A program made the position numbers and the translations under genes. The notes below the pieces were generated by a model, which saw only the letters and a list, made by a program, of their open reading frames with translations, did not search any database and was not told where the DNA came from. Positions 37,001-52,000 of a stretch of DNA of 64,000 nucleotides are shown here, in pieces. The stretch's first letter is position 1. Every line of letters starts with the position of its first letter. Source of the DNA: Ctena decussata (taxonomy: Eukaryota > Mollusca > Bivalvia > Lucinida > Lucinidae); contig OZ022511.1 of NCBI GenBank assembly GCA_963989385.1, forward strand, positions 6,944,001 through 7,008,000. Direction: 5' to 3'.

Positions 37001-40000
37001 TGGAAATGCAGTGCAGGTGAGACATAGCATTCCGCGGAATTCTTGTCACTGTTTCATGCTATATCGCTCATGTGTTATTTTATCAAATGCACATAAGCCT
37101 TACTGAACTTTATTTCCTCATAAATCATAATACAGGACATATGATATGGCACATATTTACTAACCCAAAACTGTGTAAATTCCAGTGATCAGCAGCAAGG
37201 CAACAATAGAAATATACATGTCCCATCCCAAGGATAGCTGTATAAACAACGCTCCGGCAAAAATAGATACCTAAAAATAAAAGAGCCTTGCATTAATACA
37301 CAGTTCCGAGCCACACCCAGAATGTCACACAAAATCACATGATATCGTATACCTGGCCAATGCAACGACAACTTAGCACGTGACATAGTCTCACAAACAA
37401 ATCACACGTGGTCAATACCAACATAAGTCCGTGATTTTACCTTTCAGTTAATGAAGGCATGTATACCTGTATAAAGAAAACAAACTAACACCACTTTTAA
37501 TAAATTTACCCTGCTTTGCAAGACCAGAACGCATCGGAAATGCATGATGCGCCAACTGCCATGTGTAGGCCATGAGGAGGCTGATTCTTCGCCATAGATC
37601 GCCACAATTTAGCAGGCACTTGCATTTGTCATTTGTTTTTCCGCCATCTTTGCGTAAGCTTGTGAGACGTAGTAACAGTAACTAAGCAGGCGGAGCTTAG
37701 CAGCTATTCTCGGAACTGTGTATTGTGCACATACCAATGGGCGTATTCGACTGGGAGTCTGTCCTTACTTCACGATTCTTAGGCCCGATTTCACGTCAAA
37801 AAGTTAATTTAGTCAGTGACTAACGCTAGTCATTGACTAACTAATACGTATACTAACTTAGTACGTGTACTATTTTATTTCGATTTCACATGCAAAATTA
37901 GTCGATGATATAGGTAAAACGTAAGTTAGTAGAAGATGTAAAAAATGTATGGATCTTTTTCGGAAAACAAGTTGAGAAAGTGAAATGGTTTTGGCCAACA
38001 GTCTGTCCATCTGTCTGTCCGTCCGTCCACAATACTTTGTGTGCAGCTGTGAAACTTATCAGACTTATAAATGCTAGGACATTCATTTTTAATGGTATGA
38101 TAATGAAAATGAACACATCCGTATTATTTCCGCCGGTCTTGTTTGTCAGGTTCTGATATACAGGTATAAGCATCCCCTCAGTATATCATATATTTGGCAG
38201 ATACAGTTGCAAGTCCAGATACAGATGACCTCGCAGGAATATGGGATAGACTTGACTAGACTAGGATCTCTGAATTTAGCATACATCTACGGCTAACTGA
38301 TTGGCGTTTCAGCATAGGCTTGAATATCTGAGGGTCACTGATGAGGCCTAACTGGCCGAAACTAGCTAGTCTGGCCCAGAAAACTTGTACACTCCACAGT
38401 TTTCAGTTCTTTGGTGTGATCATTGCTTCCAAAGGATAAACCTTTTATAGAACATATTCTTATATTTGACAGCGATTTACTAACCTATGCAGATTATACA
38501 AATTTTAGTTGAATCTATTCTGACTGAGGAATTCAGGAAAAAACCTTTTTGAAAGGCAAGCATATGGCCTGAGGTGTGTGGAGGTGGGGAGGGGGGGGTG
38601 AATGTGCGTGTGTGGGTGTGTGGGTGTGGGTGTGTGGGGGGTCATAGGGTTTTACAAGCACGTTTTCCAGTTGAATAAATTTGCAGTCGAGGCACTTATG
38701 CCTACAGTGTATCTGGATGAAAACACATTGCAATTGTCCCCAAGGAAAACAATGTTCATGGTTACCAACAGTTGCTGGAGCATGGTTACATTATAACCTC
38801 TGGCAGATATGCCAGTTTATGTATCGACCACGAAGGGCATTATCCTGTTCATAAAGGAATCTAAAACTATTGCATCGTTTACTCCCCCCCCCCCCTCCCC
38901 TCCGCCAACTCCATAAAATCTGTGCAAACTGCATAAAATTTATTCAATATGAGTTTGAATGTTCATGCTCAGCTGAAAAGTTTTATAACCTCGGGACCAG
39001 ATCATTAAAGAATCAAAAACTGTTGCATCATTTACAACCCCAAAAATTTTGAATCAAACAGGCCCACTTATCAGTAGTAATAGGATCCATTCCAGTTATA
39101 TTTAATGACAATATTAATGCTCGCAAACGGACTGGTAGGGATCGTAATATGACTGGTGTTGATATGATTGGTTTTATTGGAATATGTAGAGGGATTCTTT
39201 AGTCCTTGTCTTCCTATTTTGGCTGAAATGTGTTACCAAAAAAAGTTAGTACTCCGATAACGGCGTACTAAGTTAGAACACTGTTTAGTTCATATTTTAA
39301 ATTAGTTGACGCACGTGAAATGCATTTTGTATTTTACCTCGGGGAAAACAGTAACATAAGGCTTAATCTGCATTTTAAATGCGACGTGAAATCGGGCCTT
39401 AGTATGAAGCACTTTTTCTATACAAAAAGTGCTTCATGCTTAGAATCGTGAAGCATGAATCGCCGGGTCGAATACGCCCAAGGCCTGAAGTGAAAGAAGA
39501 CATACACAAGAAAAGTTAGAACTGTTCATGCACTGAATCAGGGAACATGGAACATGAGTTGTGAAAAAACTGAAGAGCGTGTGAGGTAACTAGTCTCTTT
39601 TTATGGTAAAAAGGGTTGTATTCTAAACATTTGAGAACGATATAACACGGATTCTTAAAAAAATCTCATGCCCTGGTCGAGGATCGAACCGGAGACTCTT
39701 CGATCTTAAGTCGAGCACTACCACGACGCTATAAACTCCAGCTTGTAGTGCATGATATATCTAACCTATACTTTGTGACATAGCTTTGGCGAAAAAATGC
39801 GTAAACTTCGAATCTTGACAGACCACACTCGGTGGACGCCTGACATTTTGCGATAACAACAGCTCACCTTGCCAGTTATTTTCGGTCATATAAAACACAC
39901 TATAGACCAAGCAAATACGTAGATGTGTATTAAAATCACCATAACGAATTCCCGTACGCAACCTCGTATTTGCGTAGAGGCAGCCACATCACTGACTAAG

Positions 40001-43000
40001 AATTAGAATACCTACCGCAAGTTTAGTTATTATGTAGAGGACAATGGCGAAGACGCTGAGATAAATACGTAACCTCTGACCTCCAAATCTTTTCTTCAGA
40101 TATTCCGGCAACGTATAGACCTGAAATGGAATGATGTGCATAAGCAGATTGGCGCACCAAAGTGTGTGTGTGTGAGGGGGTGGGGGGGGGGGGGGAGTGG
40201 TCGGGCGATGGTGCTTGGTAACTTTCAGTGCCGGGGCGTCCAACTAACTTCGATTAAAGTAGGGCAAGGGCATACTGTGCTTGCAGTAGGTGCGGATGGG
40301 GCTTGTTTGGACAGTTTTCTCTCCCCTCTCATATCTCTTTTCTTTCTCCCGCTCTCTGGAAGACAACTCGATATAGACTGAAATACTGTCTGAAAGAACT
40401 GTTAAACCCAAAACAACCAACCAAAGCACCAAAGGGATCTAAAGCACCACATGTATACTATATTTTATCATATGACGTCGCTTCTGAGAGTGTAATAAAG
40501 CCATGCATTAAAAACAATAATCCACTAGTGGATTAAATATGCAAATAACGTCGTAACGTTATGCGTTGACGTCCATAAATCATTGCGTTTTATAATGGCG
40601 AAATCGTGACGTTTAAGTGCAAAATCTGCTTATAAAACATGATTTTAGCGTCATATGATAAATAGACTCTTGCATTCGTGCTCATGTATTATTGAATTTA
40701 GTAAACTCGTTGGGGAAAAACGATAATATGCTCGGCAAAGCCTCGCATCTTATCTTTTTTCCCAACTCGTTTAATAAATTCAATAATACATGGGCACTCA
40801 TGTAAGATCCTGTATTTTATACACCTTGCTGTACGCAGACATACATCTACCAGTTAAGAGAGTGCACTACGCTTAGCACTTATATCAAAATTGTTGCCAT
40901 TCTCCCACAATACGCGAGTGCACTGGTGCCTTTTCAATATGTGTATGGCTACACCCCCATGTTTTCCGCAATTTCTACAAAGAGAAAGAGTTACTGTGAC
41001 TTCCTGTTAGCTTTCCTGGACGACAAAGCCTACAAAGAAGGGTCTACTCTTAAAGAAAAGAATTTGCTCCTCTAGTCTAGGAGCAAATTCTTTTCTTTAC
41101 GACGACCGAAATAGAGAAAGGAGGTATACGAGTCATTCTACAAAAATGAAGGAATTTGGGCTTTTTAGTTTTGCAAAAAATAATACAACTGATTTTGATT
41201 TGTTTTATTTTAATCTCAACTCTGAATATTTAACAACAATAAACCATTATTTTAGACAAGAGAATTTGCTTAAAAATACATGTTGGCTTATTTAGATTGC
41301 TGCCCTGGTTTTAAAATGTCATTCCTGTTACCACAACAAGAAACCTTATTTCCTAAATGAAATAATTATCGTAGTTATTTTCTTCTTTCGTATAAAAAAG
41401 ATCCTGTTTAGACCTCCAAGTTTACAAACTTGTTCAGAGGAAAAAATATTTGATACTAATAATATAATCAACAACTTATTATTTTACTGAGTATCTTCAT
41501 TTTCTGCAAAAGGTAGCTGCAGGCATCGACTTTCAAACTGGTAAATAAATGCAACAGCAGAACATTGGATTAATTTATATATTGAGCAAAAGTTGACTGG
41601 TAACAGGAATGACATTTGGTAACAGAAATGACAACAATAATTTTCAGCAGTACCATAAATGACAATATGAATGATATTCAGTATCAAGAATGACAGCTAA
41701 ACTGAAAGATGTTAAAATACCAAAAGTAACTTGTAATCTGACTAACTGTGAAGTAGAAATCTGGTGAATATGTTTTAGATAAAATGAGCTCTTAAAGGCT
41801 CAGAGTGACTGTTCAGTTCACTTTTAAGGTGGTGATAATCACTGATTTGGGGAAAACACAAAAAATCGCATGAAATGCTGAAAATTAAACAGATCTTCCC
41901 AAACATTAGCAGATGTCTTCTTTATGTAAAACGTGATTCAACCTGATAAAAGTGTACTATGAATATGTCATCCCTGTATGCATCACATTCTGTGAAAATT
42001 TTGAAATTAGTGCTACGAAAATAACATGTTCTCCCTCAGATGAACATAAATATGTCAGACTGTCCGTATAATCGCCTGATCTAGTGCAAAAAATCAACAT
42101 ATTTTCTAACCTTATTCACCTTCGCTAAAGTGTGTTAATGTTTGTTCCTCATATGTCATGTTTCATGACTTGAGAGAATAAAGATTTGTCTGTCTGTTTG
42201 TCTGTCTGAATATGTCATCCCTGTTACTTATTCCGTGGACATGTGTCATCCCTGTTACCGCGGCCAACAACAGGCTATTACATGCCGTTTATAATGTTCT
42301 ATAAAAGACACGGCATATTCAAATTAGTCTAGTTGAAAGAACTATAAATGTAAAAAACAAACATCTTTCATATTTAACATATTTACGTAAATTTAAAGTG
42401 TCATTCCTGTTACTTTTGGTGGGTAACAGAGATGACAGTAACAGGGATGACAGTAACAGGAATGACAAAAAGTATGCAAACGCACACTTATTTTGCTTTC
42501 TGGAGGCAAAAACTTGAAAATGTTTACACAACAATATTGACGTCTATCATACTTTTTCAGTGTTTGTATTTTGTTTTATTTGCAGCTTTTTATTTTTATA
42601 GAAAGGTGGGTAACAGGGATGACAGATTACCTGTCTTACTCACTACTTAATTTAGATAATTGTTTAATATTTACCTTTAAGCAAACTTTGCATAAAATAA
42701 TTTAATGTTTTTATAAAATTGGCGCTCCTTACCTCACAAAAGTCCCATCTGACACTTAAGTCTTCAAGGCACGCTAAGTAGTGTAATCGGTTACCTGTTA
42801 CCTGGAGCGAGTTTAAGTGTGAATGCAGTTATTTCCCTTAGACCCGCGAAGCAATAGGTATTAATCGATATTAGGAATGTCATATCGATGTCCATATCCC
42901 CGGTTCTGTACAGGTGTTGAACTTCTCTGAAGCCGGTTTTTTGTCATCACTGTGTTTGGTATTTTATCAGCATAATAACAATACGAAGGAGCTGATGGAA

Positions 43001-46000
43001 ACATTTTTATTTTTTTAACAATATGGGTTTTCTTGTTCTCATATCAAATCAATTGACTTTTCTCACTTGCTCACTTTTGTTGTAATAAGTCTCTTTTTTC
43101 ATATATATAGGTCAATTTCGTAAGGAGTAGCGAGAAAAATAGATCTGATTATTGGTCGTTATAGTTTCTGACAACAAAAACATAAAACAATAATACTTAT
43201 AATAAATTATGATATTTCGATCCCTCTTTGACGTTCTCAGCTTAATGGAAAGATTAAGCCTGATACAGACACCCATCCACCCACGTTTTTTTTCTTCTTT
43301 GTTTTCTTTTTCTTATGATTTTTCTTTTTTTTGCCCCGCCCACTGGGGCTCGCGAAATATATATTGGCTGCCTGATTCTTCTGCGGCAGCGGCTGCTAGA
43401 ACTGAGTGTCATTTATAGCAGGCCGAGTTATTCTAGCAGTCCTACAAATTCAGAGGCATTATCTCGACATGACTAAAATATTATTTTCTGGGACGTTTAA
43501 CCAGCACTCAACAACAACGACAACTTTTTCTTCTTTTGACTCTGTTTTGACAATACTTTTCAAAAGTTTTATGCAAATGCTGTCTTTCGGCTTTCTGCTA
43601 AGCTGCTAAACATTAACGATTAGTATTTAAAAGTTGCCTTTTTCTGCGAAGAAAACAAAACAAAAATAAATAAAAGACGACAAAACAAACAAAATGGCAT
43701 GTGCGCCCTGCGAACACTCAGATCAGCATGGGAATCTGCCCAGTCTGATCAGATTCTTCTCTGTCCGCGAAGAGGTAGCTTAGCCCATTAGTTATCCTGC
43801 CCAGGCTGATCTAAGACTTCGCAGGGCGCTATGGGACTGTGTTCGTTTTGTTGCGACGCTGCTTAAATTACTATTTTTATACGGTTAAAAAATCATCAGA
43901 AGACGATCTTTAATATATAGCGGACTGAAAATCGATTTCTGACTTTCATTGCCGTAAGCGAGTGTTAATTTTGAAATTGCATTGTTTTGACAAGACATGT
44001 GACAGAATTTCACACCTTCAGACAGATGGCGTGTCGACAACAGCGGCTCAGTAGGCTTCTCAGTCGTTGACTTTAGCAAACAATTAAATGAGCCGTGACA
44101 TGACAAAATACAGCTGCATGTGCGCCCAGCGAATACTCAGATCAGCCTGGATATCCGCCTAATCTAATCAGAGGCTTCAATATCGGCATGGAGGTAGCTC
44201 AGAGTATTAGCTACCCTTTAATCGCGCAGCAAAGACTGGGTGGCTGCTTAGGCTGATCTGCGTCTTCGCTGGGTGCATATTCCACTTTGCTGTTTATCGT
44301 GTCGCGGCTCGTATGAGGAAAATTAATAATTGTTTAAACTTAAATATATACTTAAATATATATTGTAAGTCATGCCCGAAACTGTGAACAATTTCTGCAC
44401 ATAATATGAAAAATGACTAGACTAAATTTAATTACAACATGGGATCAGCTTGGCAATTTTAAATGGTTTGCGCACAGGCACAGCCTGATTTGATCACACA
44501 TGTTTAAAATATTTGATCAGAAATTCGGATCAGTTCGGTTTGTGCAGAAACGGGTTAGGTTATACAAACTAATACTAAAATTGACAAAAACAAAAATGAT
44601 TAACTGATCATAAACTCAGACCAGTGCTTCGCAAGTGCATAAGCTGGTGTGAGTCAGTTTGCATATTGATCAATCTATATTGTTTAAACTTAAATATATA
44701 TTGTAAGTCATGCCCGAAACTGTGAACAACTAATTCCATAAATTGAATGTTGCAGCTTTATATTTTTAACATTTATCTTTAGTTATTTCATGATGAGTTC
44801 ATTTCAAACTTTAATGAGATGACAATTACTATAACTGATAGGAGGAAATATCGGATTTTATGATCGATAATCGATTAATTACACGCGTAATAAACATGTT
44901 ACTTATACTGTATACATAGCGTACTATCAACGTATTCCGATCAGCTTGCGCAAACCGTTCAGACTCTGTTCGGTCTTATCATTTTTCACATATCAGATGC
45001 TGATAACATTGCGCAGATGCACAGGCTTATTACGTAAGTACTCATTTTAGCAGAAATACCAAAAATAGCACAAAATTTTTATCTTATAAATAATCCTTTC
45101 TAGCTTCACTTAAAACAGTCATATACTAAAGTTTCATTATGAAAAGAAATATTACTAATAAAGTGAAACACAAAAAAATGTAACTATAGCCTTGCAAGAA
45201 AAATGTTTCATAGCATTTTTTCCTTAGCTATGTGTACTATGCTATAGTAAGCGCTCCTTACACAACGTTACGAGGATATCTTCATCATGATTTAGTTTCT
45301 TACAGTCAACATTTTTTCGACAATACTGTAATATCTTAAGAGAGCAATACATGTCTCCTAATGATAAATGAGCAAATCTGCCAGTTAGGTAGTCAATAAA
45401 AATCTTCTAAGATCCTACCCTGTGATAGACAAAACATAATTTGGTTTCTTTGATAAATACGCCCCACCACACTCGAATAAATTTCAATCAAAACTGTTAG
45501 CACAAACACTAGAAATTATATAATAACTGATAACTAATAGATTAAATTTACATTACCATAAGATATGCCACCTGCGAGTGGCCTGAGACAAGTTTCACAA
45601 TAAAGTTTAGTTTAGTTGAGTTGAGTTGTAATTATTTGTTTTCATAATTGATTTTTTTAGCTTCTTAAGAATTAAAAATAAAAAATAAAAAATAAAAAAA
45701 AAAAACTACAATTAGCCGATTAACCGTTTTTGTTTGTTTGTTGTTTTTTCACGTTTGAATGTCACGTTTAAGAGTTTATTGACTTCTTTCTCTTTTTTTC
45801 CTTTTTTTGCGTTCTTCTTTCATTCGATCTTTCTTTCTTTCTTAATCAGACTATATAAATATTGTTCCTTTCTTAATTACATGTAGAGATACCTTTAAAC
45901 ATGAGTTAAATGCAGATATCATGAAAATACCTTCGTACTATTTTGATGGAAATAGAGTTGGGCAGATTTATCATGTTCGACTAAGAACAAACTGTAGTTC

Positions 46001-49000
46001 CCTTAATCATCATCTTTTTTCCAAAAATATAATAGAAAGTCCGTTATGTGTCTGCCGAGCAGTCGAGGATACCAATCACTTTCTATTTAACTGCCATCGC
46101 TTTGATAATCTAAGACAGGATCTCTTTGACAAAATTACTCCTATTTGCCAGCCTACTGCTAACATTCTTCTTTACGGTAGTGAACACTTGACTCATATTG
46201 AAAATAAACAAATTTTCGCTGCTGTACAAGAGTTTCTGATCAAATCTAAACGATTCGAAATTGCATAAGGTATAAATTATGATTGTATAGATATATGAAA
46301 CATAAAAAGAGAAGTCAGATTTTGGCCTAATAACAATAATAATAATGTTGATAAATTTTAATATTGTATTAAACATTTTTTTTTATTTCCTGGCGACTAA
46401 AGCTGTGATATTATTGTTGTTTATTTATCTTTAATGGTAATGCAGAATATCTGATTGAAACTCACATTCCATTCCCCGTGGAGCCTTGAGAGACCAGAAA
46501 TAAAACCTAGTAATCTTGTTATATTCTTAAATTCGTAAATTTTCTAGTATGAAGAGTCTTCTTTTCGAAAATATCGATATTTATGGTAGATTTGCAATTC
46601 CTCGAAGATTCTTCGATTTTCATACTAATGTTTGTTAAACCAGTTTCAAAATTTAAAAGTGGAAATAATGTATTTCAAATCACTTATTATATAGTACTTT
46701 ATTTACAGTAACAATGGGATACAGATTATACAAGTCGCAAGACTTTCTTCTGAATCCCTTTCAAGCTACTGTAAAATAGGTTATCTTATTGTGAATTTGT
46801 ATTGTTTTGTATATGTACAGTAATTTGAATAAAATATTGTTTACACTAATTACATGTAGATCATAAAAAGCACACACGAAATATATAAACAAAACTCGAA
46901 TACCAAGAAAGGATGTGGTGTTAGCCTTTACGCAATATAGGCGGATTTGGACTTAGATTATTTGAGACATAATTATGAGCGAGGTTTTATCAAAACACGA
47001 CTTTTTGTATGTTTAGAGATCAATGGAAGATACTTATAGTGCACTTATTTTATAATGAATTACATCAATGTAAACCTTATAAAAATCTCTCGATGGTGAT
47101 AACTTATAAAAGTTTTATAGAAAATTCTATCATTTTCAAATTTTAGGCTGAACATAGCCTCTGCGGCATTTTCGACATGATTCGTATATAATTTCAAGTG
47201 ATTGAAGCTTCAAACTTCAAAAGCCGATGGAAGAATCAAAACATGAAGTTATTTTATATATTTTTACACCATATTAACGGACAAAGACTGAAGTTTATGT
47301 TCATAACTTATAAAAAATTGTCGTACTATCAGAAATGTATTTCATTTAACATTTTACATTGTATTCCTATGTAATTGCATAAAGCACTGGACAGAATTTC
47401 AACAGGTAAGCTCTCGGATAAACCCGTAAGTCGCTATCGGTAATTTCCGCCGTATTGAAGCATAAAGTTCCCTATGTTTGCAAGGTCATTTTTATGGGTA
47501 GTAACTCTGTCTAAACTACAACTGCAACTGCGGTAACAGAGTATGACACGAGCTGCGGGACACACCAAAACAAACTTGACACGGCTTCAAATCAAAACCA
47601 ATGGGTACACGACGCTTCTGTCAATGGTAGGCTTCTGTCACAGACTTTCATCATGTCTCTATTTGTTTTGTTTATATTAGCACTTTTTGTCAAACTGAAG
47701 TTCAACTTTCACTATTTTGCAGTGGGACGAGCAAATATAAGGGGGGGGGGTAACTCTTAATTTCTTTAGAAAGAAATATGAACAACTGCATTTACTAGCC
47801 CAGTCACTATCGTAAATGTTAGATATTTGGTCACTTTAATTAAAACATACTACCAAAGGCAAGATACTTGAAATGGAAAAAAGGTATACAAGTATTTAGG
47901 TGAGGGACAGGAATTCCTCATCTTTTATACAAAATGGCGGAGTGGCTTCCCCTGGTGTACTCTTTCACCTTTACACTAATAGCTTGAATATTTCACAACT
48001 CCCTTGTCCACACCAGAAAATGTTCTATTTAGTATCAAGAAGTAGGTCACAAACATTTTAGACAAGTTGCTTTTGGTAAGCACAGTAACAACGTTTTTGA
48101 TACTTTACTCAAAAATATAGATGGCAAGTACTCACCCCAGCAGATATATAAACTGGTAGAAACAGCCAGCTCAGTAACATAGCCAAAGGCATTGACTGAA
48201 AGATAATGACAAACACCAGTGAATTTTCAAGCATTAAAATCATTTGTAACTAGAAATGTTTTTCAGAGAAAAACTCATGCCCCCCCCCCCCCCACCAGCC
48301 CATTTCCCATCCCCTCTAATGAATAAAAAGCCTGTATAAATAAAATATCTATGCAAGTTTGGACAAAGTCCATCCGTTGGTTCTAAAGATATCCTACATA
48401 GAAGACTATGTCCTTCAAAAAATTGGTCAAGGTCACCAACTACTAAACATGTCTTAAACCTGTCACAACGATACATTCATGCGAGTCTGATGAATATCCA
48501 TCCACTGGTTCAATATATCTCCTTTTTAAGAGAGAAAAATACACATTTGTAAGATAGCTTTTGACCTTGAAAATGGGGTCAAGGTCATCAAAACACAGTA
48601 CACTCTTGAGACTGTCCCATAGGTATATCTATGAAAGTAAATTGAAAATCATGCCAAAGGCTAAAGAGATACATCAATTTTAGTGAAATTTTCACATATC
48701 TAAATCCTCCTGTGACCTTGAAAATGATGTCAAGGTCACCAGTATTTTGTTCAGCTTTTAAACTTGTCCAAATCATGTATCCACGAAAGTTTGGCAAAAT
48801 TCCATCCACTGGTTCAGGAGATATTGTGGGCACAAGAAATTGCCATGTTAGTCCTCCATTGACCTTTAAAATAAGGTCAAGGTCACCAAAATCTAAACAG
48901 CTCATAAACTTGTCCCAATCATGTATCCAGGAAAGTTTGGTGACATTCCATCCATTGGTTCAGGAGATATAGTGGGTACAAGAAATTGTCATCCAAGTCC

Positions 49001-52000
49001 TCCATTGACCTTGAAAATGAGGTCACGGTCACCAAAATCTAATCAGCTAAAAAACTTGTCCCAATCATGTATCCATGCAAGTTTTGTGAAATTACATCTA
49101 TTGGTTCAGGAGATGCAGTGGGTGCAAGAAATTGTCATCTAAGTCCTCCAGTGACCTTGAAAATGAGGTCAAGGTCACCAAAATCTAATCAGCTCTTACA
49201 CTTGTCCCAATGATATATCCATGCAAGTTTGGTGAAATTCCATCCATTGGTTCAAGAGATATTGCGCATACAAGAAATTGGGTACAATAAATTGTCATCT
49301 AAGTCATCCAGTGACCTTGAAAATGAGGTCAAGGTCACCAAAATCTAATCAGCTCTTACACTTGTCCAAATGATGTATCCATGCAAGTTTGGTGAAATTC
49401 AATCCATTGGTTCAAGTCATATCCCGCATACAAGAAATTGTCATCTAAGTCCTCCTGTGACCTTGAAAATGAGGTCAATGTCACCAAAATCTAATCAGCT
49501 CATAAGCTTGTCCAAATGACATATCCATGCAAGTTTGGTGAAATTCCATCCATTGGTTCAAGAGATATCGCGCATACAAGAATCTGTCACGCCAACGCCG
49601 ACGCCGACGGGATCCGCACTGAAAACAATATGCCCCCCTCACCTTTGGTGGGGGGACATAATTACGTTTAAATCTTATTTCGAAAGGAATATACCGTTTT
49701 ATCATATGACGTCGCATCTGAGAGTGTAATAAAGCCAAGCATTAAAATCGATATTCCACTAGTGGATTAAATATGCAAATTACGTCATAGCATTATGCGT
49801 TGACGTCCATAAAACGTCGCTTTTTCTAATGGGGAAATCATGACGTTTTAGTGCTAATAAAATGCGATTTTGGTGTCATATGATAAATAGAATCTTGCAT
49901 TCGTGCTCCTGTATTATTGAATTTATTAAACTCGTTGGGGAAAACGATAAGATGCTCGGCAGAGCCTCGCATCTTATCTTTTCCCCCAACTCGTTTAATA
50001 AATTCAATAATACATGAGCACTCATGCAAGATCCTCTATTTATTTAACGCCCCTCCCTCTTTTTTACCGAAAAACACAGTTTCATTGCGTTGCCAAGATT
50101 GCAACGTTTCTGGCGTACAATTGATTGAATGGTCACCTCCAAACGCTACATGGGCCTTTCACTCAAAAGTCGATGACAAAGTAGGCCTTTGAACTGTGTT
50201 AAGGAGAGAAAAGGCTGAGCAATAATCAGGAACTATTACAATCAGAGCCCATATCTCCCTCAAAACCAAAAACTAATGAAGACACGTACGGTAAACCGAA
50301 TGAACAGCTCTTTCGCAAACAGGTGATCATTAAACTACCCCGTGTGAAAACAACAGTAACATGTAATTTTACCTATTTTCTACTATTATAAGGTACACAA
50401 CAAAACAGAAAGAAAAGTTGAAAGCTATAAAACTTACCATATTGCTAGAATATCAAACACAAGCGCACATACGAACATGTAGCACTGATGAGCCACAACG
50501 CCACAACAGTCAGAAATACCGTTTTGAAACGGTATTTCTGACTGTTGTGGCGTTGTGGTTCATGAAACGGTATTATTGACTGTTGTGGTGTTGTGGTTCA
50601 TCAATGTTACGTCAGTAGTGAGGGGGAGTTGTGTGTGTGGGGGTGGGGGGTCAATTACGGAGTCCATGTTTTTATTTGCTGGAACGTTTGGTTTCTTATT
50701 TTCTGAAAAACTGTTAAATTTTTAGACGTAACGTAAAAAGTGTAAATATTGGGACAGATAGGTCTGCGCAAATAGTGCAGTATAAAAGGAGCAGTAGGAT
50801 CAGGATCTACTTTGTTTTCCATTCCATCTTTATTTGAGCCGCGACACGAGAAAACCAACAAAGTGGTTGTGCACCCAGTGCAGACTCAGATCAGCCTAGG
50901 CATCCGCCCTGCCTGATCAGACTCTTCGCTCAGCACTGGACGAATGCCAGGCTGATCTGAGTATGCGCTGGGCGCACAGCCACTTTGTTGGTTTTCTCGT
51001 GTCGCGGCTCATTTTCTTACAGTTACGGTAATCATTTTAGATGTCCCAGTCGTTTATGATTTATGATTTGTAGTATGATTTGTAGTTATATAGTCAGTGT
51101 TTAAACGTCGCTTTTGCTTTTACTTTATATTTTCCTGTTTTTATTAGTCATTTTTCGCATTTTTTACAAGAAGAAAGTGGTTCCAGCTATAAGAAATGTC
51201 TCAACTGACCTCGTTTATCATGAACTCTTTAACCGAAACATCCTATTTTTTGTTTTTGTCTGAAATATCTAAAGCATCTTAAAACAACAAAGTTTTCGAC
51301 AAGAAAATGCACTTTGAAACAAAACTTATTGGACTGACTTTACTTTGAGAACAGCGAATTTACAGATCGGTTTTCTTATCTGCGCAGACTGTTCATCATC
51401 TTGGCCGTTCGCTTCAGACGCCACAGGATTCATAGGCTGATGATACAAATGCTTAGGACTCGGATCAGATTGCGTGGATGCGCAGCTTATCTGGGTATTT
51501 TCTCTTTGTACATGCCCTTACATTCCCTTTTTCACGACACGTCAAGTATCAGCCATAATATGTATAGTTTAAAACAAGGAATGAAACTGCATGGGACGGA
51601 ATAAATGGGCAGTGATAACCATCACTGATTTTATAATGGCACTCTTTACAGGAGAGAATTTGCTCCCTCGAAGGGAGCAAATTCTTTCCTGAAAGAGTAC
51701 CATCCCAGATTCACGAACCATATAGTAACCTATGGAATGTAGATCATCGTGTTCATCCAATTCCAATCCATTCTAGGCGCCATAATATTTGCCTAATATC
51801 TCCCAGGGCATCTAGAATGTATTTGATTTTTAAGAACACAGTGCTCTAGATATGAAGTGGCAGCAGGGATAATTTGGGGATAATTTTCCTTATTTTACAA
51901 CAAAAACATACGTTGTGACCCTCATTAGAACCGTCTCGCCGAGACGGTTCTAATGAGGGGTCACAACATATGTTTTCGTTGAGAAATAAAAAAAATATCT

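Larger units (their letters stand above)
42660..45840. other. Gene-free intronic stretch (SLC5A intron 4)
   Basis: Apart from two diverged TGAGCC MITE copies (43676, 44089) there is a short duplicated phrase (ATATTGTAAGTCATGCCCGA at about 44360 and 44700). I see no exon or RNA gene here. Confidence 0.5.

Noticed and set aside
48712..49142. Plus-strand ORFs with repeated [16 protein letters not shown] words
   Set aside because: They arise from the 146-bp tandem array, not from a protein repeat gene.
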